NCBI RefSeq assembly: GCF_025137375.1
Contig: NZ_CP073720.1
Coordinates: forward strand, 7,588,501 to 7,652,500
Direction of reading: 5' to 3'
Length of the DNA stretch: 64,000 bases
From: Dactylosporangium fulvum
GTDB lineage: Bacteria; Actinomycetota; Actinomycetes; Mycobacteriales; Micromonosporaceae
Both the position numbers and the translations under genes were made by a program. The notes beneath the pieces are model-generated. The model worked only from the letters and a program-made list of their open reading frames with translations, was not told the DNA's origin and made no database searches. Below, piece after piece: positions 59,008 through 64,000 of this stretch; position 1 is the stretch's first letter, and each line of letters begins with the position of its first letter.

Positions 59008-60105
59008 ATGCCCCAGATCCGTCCCGCCGGCGAGTGTCGATACGACCTGGTGTCGCTCGGCGAAATCATGCTGCGCCTCGACCCAGGCGAGCACCGGGTT
59101 CGCACGGCTCGAAGCTTCCGGGTATGGGAAGGCGGCGGTGAATACAACGTGGCCCGCGGCCTGCGCCGCTGTTTCGGCCTGCGCACCGCCGTGGTCACGG
59201 CCTTCGCCGACAACGAGGTGGGCCGGCTGCTCGAGGACCTGGTCCTGCAGGGCGGAGTGGACACGTCACTGGTGAAATGGGTGCCCTACGACGGGACCGG
59301 GCGCACCGTCCGCAACGGGCTCAACTTCACCGAGCGGGGGTTCGGCGTACGCGGCGCCGTCGGCACCTCCGACCGCGGCCACACTGCCGCCAGTCAACTG
59401 CGCCCCGACGACGTCGACTGGGACCACCTCTTCGGCACGCTCGGCGTGCGCTGGCTGCACACCGGAGGCATCTACGCCGCGCTGTCCGAGACCACCCCGG
59501 ACACCATGGAGGCGGCCATGGCAGCCGCGTCTCGGCACGGCACCGTCATCTCGTACGACCTCAACTACCGGCCCAGCCTCTGGAAGGCGCTCGGCGGGCA
59601 GCGCCGCGCGCAGGAGGTCAACCGCCGATTGGCCCGCTACGTCGACGTGATGATCGGCAACGAAGAGGACTTCACCGCCTCGCTGGGCTTCGAGGTGCCC
59701 GGCACCGACGCCTCGCTGTCTCATCTGGAGGTCGACAACTTCAAGCGGATGATCGAGGCGGTAGCGAAGGAGTACGACAACTTCACGGTCGTGGCCACCA
59801 CCCTGCGTACCGTCCGCACGGCCACGGTCAACGACTGGGGCGCGATCGCCTGGTCCGCCGATACCGGTTTCGTCGAAGCGACCCACCGGCCCGGACTGGA
59901 AATCCTCGACCGCGTCGGCGGCGGCGACAGCTTCGCTTCAGGACTGATCTACGGATTGCTGGAACTGGACGGCCTCGCCACCGCGGTGGAATACGGAGCA
60001 GCTCACGGCGCCCTCGCGATGACCACGCCCGGTGACACTTCAATGGCCAGCCTGAAGGAAGTCGAGGCCCTCGTTCGTGGCGGCGGCGCCCGCGTCCAAC
60101 GGTAA
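59008..60105 (+). CDS. kdgK: 2-keto-3-deoxygluconate kinase-like sugar kinase (PfkB family)
   Basis: A 365-residue ribokinase-fold enzyme. The substrate loop GGGEYNVA is at 42-49, GNEEDF (217-222) is typical of ketodeoxygluconate kinases, and the ATP/catalytic motif is DRVGGGDSFASG with base D307. It phosphorylates 2-keto-3-deoxygluconate to KDPG for the aldolase encoded just before it. The pair gives an Entner-Doudoroff-like ending for uronic or aldonic acids. Dehydratase and isomerase steps are not in this window. Confidence 0.9.
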   Translation: MPQIRPAGECRYDLVSLGEIMLRLDPGEHRVRTARSFRVWEGGGEYNVARGLRRCFGLRTAVVTAFADNEVGRLLEDLVLQGGVDTSLVKWVPYDGTGRTVRNGLNFTERGFGVRGAVGTSDRGHTAASQLRPDDVDWDHLFGTLGVRWLHTGGIYAALSETTPDTMEAAMAAASRHGTVISYDLNYRPSLWKALGGQRRAQEVNRRLARYVDVMIGNEEDFTASLGFEVPGTDASLSHLEVDNFKRMIEAVAKEYDNFTVVATTLRTVRTATVNDWGAIAWSADTGFVEATHRPGLEILDRVGGGDSFASGLIYGLLELDGLATAVEYGAAHGALAMTTPGDTSMASLKEVEALVRGGGARVQR

Positions 60106-60148
60106 CGACCTCGTCACCCGAGCAAGGTGAGCAGCGCCGAGGCCGCTG

Positions 60149-60318
60149 CTAGGAACGCGCGACGGTGAGCACGATCTTGCCTTGGATGTGACCGCGGGCG
60201 GCCCGCTCGTGTGCCCCCGTGCCTCCGCGAGCGGGAACGTGCTGTCGACCGCGACGTGCACCGTGCCGCCCAGCTTCGCGACCTCGTCGGGGTCGAACTC
60301 GCCGAAGAAGACTACGAC
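60149..60318 (-). pseudogene. C-terminal relic of a zinc-type/quinone oxidoreductase (MDR family)
   Basis: The minus strand reads VVVFFGEFDPDEVAKLGGTV and HVAVDSTFPLAEA, then after a frameshift HERAARGHIQGKIVLTVARS and stop at 60149-60151. This is the standard ending of NADP-dependent alcohol dehydrogenases/quinone reductases. The N-terminal two thirds are missing. Confidence 0.65.
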
Positions 60319-60637
60319 CAGTCATCACCAGCGCGATCCTGACGAATCAAGTAACCCGCCGCTGAATCCACGCCCTGGGGGGACGCGCTGCCACTCCCCC
60401 GCGGGATAGCAGCCCGGCGCCGCCTTCGCGCAGAACGCACCGCCGTGCGCCAGGGACCCGCGCAGGATCGTGTCGATGGACCGCAGCCGGTACCGCAGCA
60501 CGGGAACGACCAGGGTCAGGACGAATACCGGCCGTCCGCCACCGCCGCGCCGCTGCCGGCCCGGACCGTCGGCCGGCATCTGGACGGCGCACCGCCAAGG
60601 CGATCACGGCAGGCACGGCCAGACCCATCGACCTCCC

Positions 60638-60768
60638 TTGACCCGAATACGGGCTACGGTATACGTTCTGCTCACCGGCATCCCCGGCAAAGAAGTTCAG
60701 TACGGCCAGGGTCCCGCCGGCATCCGGATACGGCGACCTTGACAGCCTCGGGGCCGCGACCGTATACC
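60638..60768 (+). promoter_or_regulatory. Two tandem promoters of the branched-chain-type importer
   Basis: P1: TTGACC (60638) - 16 bp - TATACG (60660). P2: TTGACA (60739-60744) - 18 bp - TATACC (60763-60768). Both -10 boxes lie in mirrored 9-mers, CGGTATACG (60657-60665) and CGTATACCG (60761-60769), inverted copies 104 bp apart, which could be a shared regulator site. Confidence 0.55.
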
Positions 60769-60841
60769 GAATTCCACATCCAGCATGCGACGCCGCTGCA
60801 ACATTGCTCCGGGCTGAGGACCACTCGAGACAGGGGTTGAG

Positions 60842-62014
60842 ATGGCGCGGGACGACCGACAAGCGAAACGCAGATGGTTACCACTGATTTTGTCAATCGT
60901 AGTTGGCATGAGCGCCCTGGCGGCTTGCGGCGAATCCGGCGACGGCAACGCCGCGAATGGGTTCCCTGCGGAAATCCGCATCATGGTCAACAACGACGAA
61001 ACCGGACTGACCGGTTTCGCGGGCATCGCCATCAACAAAGGCATCAAGTTGGCCGTCAAGCAGGCGAACGAGGCCAAGTTGTTCGGCGAGTCGACCCTCG
61101 TCATGGACTACCAGGATCCGGCCAGCGAGGCGCAGAACGCTGTGCGCATCACCAGAACCGCGGTTTCGGACAAGAAGTACGCCGCGATGATCGGACCGAT
61201 CCGTAGCATCGAGCAACTGCCGTCGGCTCCGCTCGTGCAGAGCGGAAAGCTTCCGACACTCATTCCGGAGGCGAACGCCGCCGGTCTGAACGCCGGCGAG
61301 TACACGTTCCTCGCCGGCGCTCCGATCAGCAGCTATTTCGCTGTGATGAAGGATTACCTGAGCTCGATCGGCAAGAAGCGCATCGCGATCATTACCGACG
61401 ACCTTCCGTCCGACGTGCCGATCGGCGACATTGCCGAGAAGTGGGGCGGCACTGACGGGTTCGTGGTGACCAATCGGGTCACGGTGTCCCGCGACACGCA
61501 GGACTACACGGCGCAGGTGGCGCAGATCGTCCGGTCGAACCCCGAGGTCCTGGTAAATGTCGTCACATCAGCCGCCGGCGCAGCGCTCATCTCGCAGGCC
61601 CGCCAGGGCGGGTTCAGCGGGCAAATCGTCGGAATCGAGGCCACGACCTCGGCAATGCTCAAAACGGCCGGCAACGCGGCGGTCGGGTTCACCTTCCCGA
61701 CCCGGTTCAGTCCACTCAACCAAGAACCTCCGTCCACTGTGAAGTTCGTTCAAGACTTCAAGGCGGAGTACGGCGAGGCACCCGACTCGTACTGCGCCGA
61801 GGGATACGACACCGCCCAATGGCTGATCAAGGCTCTCCAGGAGTCGGGAAACGCTTCGCGAGAATCGATCCAGCGGGGCCTCACGGCGGTAGCCGCCAAA
61901 GGCTTCGACGGCGCGCAGGGCACGTTGACCTTCAACGGTCGCGAGATCCAGATCAAGGCGACGATCTTGCAGTGGAACGGCACTGAGAACGTGCTCGTGA
62001 ATCTCAAGCAGTAG
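60842..62014 (+). CDS. Branched-chain-amino-acid-type ABC importer binding lipoprotein
   Basis: A 390-residue binding protein of the LivJ/LivK (Peripla_BP_6) type. It has a lipoprotein signal (RRWLPLILSIVVGMSALAAC), then the fold: GFAGIAINKGIKLAVKQANE, YAAMIGPIRSIEQLPSAPLV, KRIAIITDDLPSDVPIG and the hinge EGYDTAQWLIKALQESG. It captures an amino acid or another small carboxylate/amide outside the cell; the family is broad, so the ligand is open. The two membrane subunits follow. Confidence 0.92.
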   Translation: MARDDRQAKRRWLPLILSIVVGMSALAACGESGDGNAANGFPAEIRIMVNNDETGLTGFAGIAINKGIKLAVKQANEAKLFGESTLVMDYQDPASEAQNAVRITRTAVSDKKYAAMIGPIRSIEQLPSAPLVQSGKLPTLIPEANAAGLNAGEYTFLAGAPISSYFAVMKDYLSSIGKKRIAIITDDLPSDVPIGDIAEKWGGTDGFVVTNRVTVSRDTQDYTAQVAQIVRSNPEVLVNVVTSAAGAALISQARQGGFSGQIVGIEATTSAMLKTAGNAAVGFTFPTRFSPLNQEPPSTVKFVQDFKAEYGEAPDSYCAEGYDTAQWLIKALQESGNASRESIQRGLTAVAAKGFDGAQGTLTFNGREIQIKATILQWNGTENVLVNLKQ

Positions 62015-62127
62015 CGCAGGACGACTGAGCCGCGTCGACCGGTCCGACCAACGGGCGGCACGTGCCGGCACATGCACTGTCGCCGCGTTCCGCCCCCTAT
62101 CCGCAGCACACCTTCGGAGAGTCGCCC

Positions 62128-63021
62128 TTGTTCCTCCAAGACGCGATCAACACGGTATCACTGGCGAGTATCTACCTGCTATTCGCGACCGGCATGAGCC
62201 TCGTATGGGGCACGACGGGGATTCTCAACTTCGCTCACGGATCGCTTTTCCTCGCATCCATCTATGCCGCCCATATCGTCGCGCTCGAGACGACGCTCTC
62301 GTTCGTCGGCGCCATGATCGTCGGAGTGGTCGTCGGCGCCGTGCTCGCTGTCGTGCTCTACATCGGGGCGTTCAACCTGGTCCTCCGGCGTGTCCGCGAC
62401 AAGGCGTCGGCGGAGCTGCAGATCCTCATAGCAGGCATCGGTTTCGACGGCCTTCTCGTCGCCATCATCGCCCGCAACACCTTGAGTGAGCCTTTCGGGC
62501 TGTCCAACACGACGTACCGAACCGTGACGTACGACGTCTTCGGCGCGTTCGTCACGAACACTCGCATCTACGTCGTCATTCTGGCACTGGCGTTGACGAC
62601 CGCCATCGGCGTGTGGGCCAAGAGGACACGTTCCGGACTCGCCATGCGCGCGATTGGAGTGGATCCCGAGATCGCCTCGCTGATGGGAGTCAACCGGGGA
62701 CGGATGACGCTCATGATCATGGCGATCTCGGGGGCACTTGCCGGTCTGACCGGCGTGCTGCTGGTGTACGTATCCGCCGCCGTCGTGCCGACGACGGGTA
62801 CGAACCTGCTCATCAAGGGATTCGCGATCGTCGTGCTGGGCGGCGTCGGCAGCATGACCGGTGTGGTCGTCGGCGCTCTCACCCTCGCACTGGCGGAAAC
62901 AATCATCAACACGTACACGCCCGGCTCGTGGGTGAACGCCGTCGCCTTTGGTCTGATCCTCGTCGTGCTCCTGCTGCGCCCGCAGGGACTCTTCGGCAAG
63001 AAGGAGGTGCGGCGGACATGA
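62128..63021 (+). CDS. Branched-chain-amino-acid-type ABC importer permease (LivH family)
   Basis: A ~297-residue membrane protein. I take the TTG at 62128 (after GGAGAG) because the first helix starts there (FLQDAINTVSLASIYLLFAT); an ATG 66 bp upstream is possible. Family signatures: GTTGILNFAHGSLFLASIYA, AIGVDPEIASLMGVNRGRMT and GLLLV-like end LRPQGLFGKKE. Its stop overlaps the next permease start (ATGA). Confidence 0.92.
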   Translation: MFLQDAINTVSLASIYLLFATGMSLVWGTTGILNFAHGSLFLASIYAAHIVALETTLSFVGAMIVGVVVGAVLAVVLYIGAFNLVLRRVRDKASAELQILIAGIGFDGLLVAIIARNTLSEPFGLSNTTYRTVTYDVFGAFVTNTRIYVVILALALTTAIGVWAKRTRSGLAMRAIGVDPEIASLMGVNRGRMTLMIMAISGALAGLTGVLLVYVSAAVVPTTGTNLLIKGFAIVVLGGVGSMTGVVVGALTLALAETIINTYTPGSWVNAVAFGLILVVLLLRPQGLFGKKEVRRT

Positions 63022-64000
63022 CCGTCTGGTACGAGTCGAACCTGATCCTCATCCAGTCGACGTTCATCTTTCTGATGCTCGCACTGAGCATCCAGATACC
63101 GGTCCGATGGGGCGTCCTCACCTTCGGGGGTCTGGGCTGCTTCGGCGTGGGCGCATACACCGCGGCCATCTTGACCATCCGTACCGGTCTCCCCCAGTTC
63201 CTGATCCTCATACTCGCCGTACTGGCCGGGGCGCTCGTCAGCCTGCTGATCGGGCTGGTCTGCGCTCGGCTCGACGGCATGTACCTGGCCATGGCCACCC
63301 TCGCCTTCGATCTGATCGTCGGTGTCGTCGCGATCAACGGCGGCTCACTGACCGGCGGAGTCGACGGCCTGTACGGGGTTGTCGCAGACGTGAGCACAGC
63401 AACGCTCGCGACGCTCGCCGGCATCGGTCTTGCAACGGCTGTCTACCTGCAGCGAGGGAGGCTCGGGCGGGCGACCACGGCCGTACGCGACGACCCGGAG
63501 CTGGGCGTGTCCCTCGGCATCAACGTGCGGCGCTACCGCCACATGGCTTTCACGATCAGCGGTGCCCTGGCGGCGTGCGCGGGTGTGATGTATGTACGGG
63601 TGAACACCACGATCACGCCCGACAACATCCAGTTCGGCGCACTCGTTGTCGCCATGACCATGGTGATCGTCGGCGGTTGGAAGTCGTCACTCGGAACCCT
63701 CGTCGGGGTGATCATCTTTACCTGGCTGCCGCCGCATCTCGGCATGTTCCAAACGTGGCAGGCGGTCATCTACAGTGCGCTCGTGCTTGTCGCGGCCGTA
63801 CTGGTTCCGACCGGTGCGGCCGGCGTCGCCCGAGCAGCCGCAAGCATGATCAGGGACCGGCGGCGGCGCACCGGAGGTACGGCCGCCGTGGCCGCCGGAG
63901 CCGTTCCCGAGGCACCAGCGGCGCCGCGACCGGCGGCCGAAATCCAACGATCGCTGCCCGACGGAGGTCCAGTCGTCGAGGTGCAGAGCCTCTCCGTGCA
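63018..64000 (+). CDS. LivM-type permease running into an ATPase domain, 3' end outside window
   Basis: Open from ATG 63018 to the window end (327 codons, no stop). Residues ~8-275 form a LivM-type permease: FGGLGCFGVGAYTAAILTIR, DGMYLAMATLAFDLIVG, GVSLGINVRRYRHMAFTISG (with LGV at its start) and KSSLGTLVGVIIFTWLPP. After a charged Arg/Ala/Pro linker (~275-315) the protein continues PDGGPVVEVQSLSV, the first strand of a LivG-type ATPase. So it is probably a fused permease-ATPase, as found in some actinobacterial and proteobacterial Liv systems. The ATPase motifs themselves lie beyond the edge. Confidence 0.85.
   Translation, partial: MTVWYESNLILIQSTFIFLMLALSIQIPVRWGVLTFGGLGCFGVGAYTAAILTIRTGLPQFLILILAVLAGALVSLLIGLVCARLDGMYLAMATLAFDLIVGVVAINGGSLTGGVDGLYGVVADVSTATLATLAGIGLATAVYLQRGRLGRATTAVRDDPELGVSLGINVRRYRHMAFTISGALAACAGVMYVRVNTTITPDNIQFGALVVAMTMVIVGGWKSSLGTLVGVIIFTWLPPHLGMFQTWQAVIYSALVLVAAVLVPTGAAGVARAAASMIRDRRRRTGGTAAVAAGAVPEAPAAPRPAAEIQRSLPDGGPVVEVQSLSV

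Larger units (their letters stand above)
60106..60841. other. Gap with gene relics and the promoters of the next operon
   Basis: Contains a broken oxidoreductase end (60149-60318), a minus-strand fragment SIDTILRGSLAHGGAFCAKA/APGCYPAGEWQRVPPGRGFS around 60350-60490 that reads like real protein but that I cannot identify, and two promoter-like sites (60638 and 60739). Confidence 0.45.

Overview
This is high-GC actinomycete DNA: strong GC bias at third codon positions, SARP/NB-ARC regulators, many LacI/IclR/TetR/PadR/MarR-type regulators, leaderless GTG/ATG starts and secreted multidomain proteins. The gene mix (NB-ARC/SARP proteins, ThuA plus soluble glucose/sorbosone dehydrogenase with discoidin domains, IPT/TIG LPxTG protein) would suit Micromonosporaceae or a close relative; this is inference and no marker gene is present. 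I saw no rRNA, tRNA, CRISPR array or intact transposase.

Layout. (1) 1-1963: a divergent SDR / MarR pair with ACTACAAGCTTGTAG-type operators between them, then a second SDR-like protein that has lost its catalytic Tyr and Lys. (2) 2543-21307, all on the minus strand: a catabolic island read right to left: oligopeptide-type ABC importer (fused double ATPase, lipoprotein binding protein, two permeases), a three-part fusion of small-molecule kinase, LytM-like domain and class III aminotransferase/phospho-lyase, a PucR regulator, a PLP decarboxylase/lyase, an N,N-dimethylformamidase-like protein, an SDR, an N-acyl-D-amino-acid deacylase, a D-threonine-aldolase/D-serine-dehydratase-like enzyme and an aldehyde dehydrogenase. 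Several genes overlap by ATGA, so they are translated together. The content suggests import and stepwise breakdown of an acylated, probably D-configured or hydroxylated amino compound. (3) 21590-24558: a divergent Lrp/AsnC regulator and a homodimeric pyruvate-dehydrogenase-E1-like enzyme with shared operator half-sites.

(4) 24859-33317: the most unusual part. An apparently intact cassette makes and exports a small eight-cysteine peptide (28018-28227): MauE-like redox membrane protein, membrane-anchored thioredoxin, ABC exporter without a peptidase domain, and a separate S26 signal peptidase. The precursor promoter carries four 11-bp direct repeats immediately upstream of a -10 box, the layout of a SARP operator, and a SARP gene lies next door. 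The cassette sits between two NB-ARC regulators whose C-terminal parts are frameshifted or cut short, plus relics of another SARP and of an FMN reductase.

(5) 33605-41718: small Cys/His protein, an aminoglycoside-phosphotransferase-like kinase, PadR plus membrane protein, a large LPxTG surface protein with six IPT/TIG repeats, a long perfect inverted repeat, and a TetX-like flavin monooxygenase divergent from a TetR repressor. (6) 42645-48227: three secreted proteins, two sharing an almost identical C-terminal discoidin domain. (7) 48658-60105: a sugar/sugar-acid utilisation locus: two IclR regulators, aldehyde dehydrogenase, ribose-type ABC importer, a secreted DUF5107-like protein, 2-keto-3-deoxy-6-phosphogluconate aldolase and 2-keto-3-deoxygluconate kinase, i.e. 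a route ending in pyruvate and glyceraldehyde phosphate. (8) 60842-64000: a branched-chain-amino-acid-type ABC importer, whose second permease runs on into an ATPase domain and off the window end.
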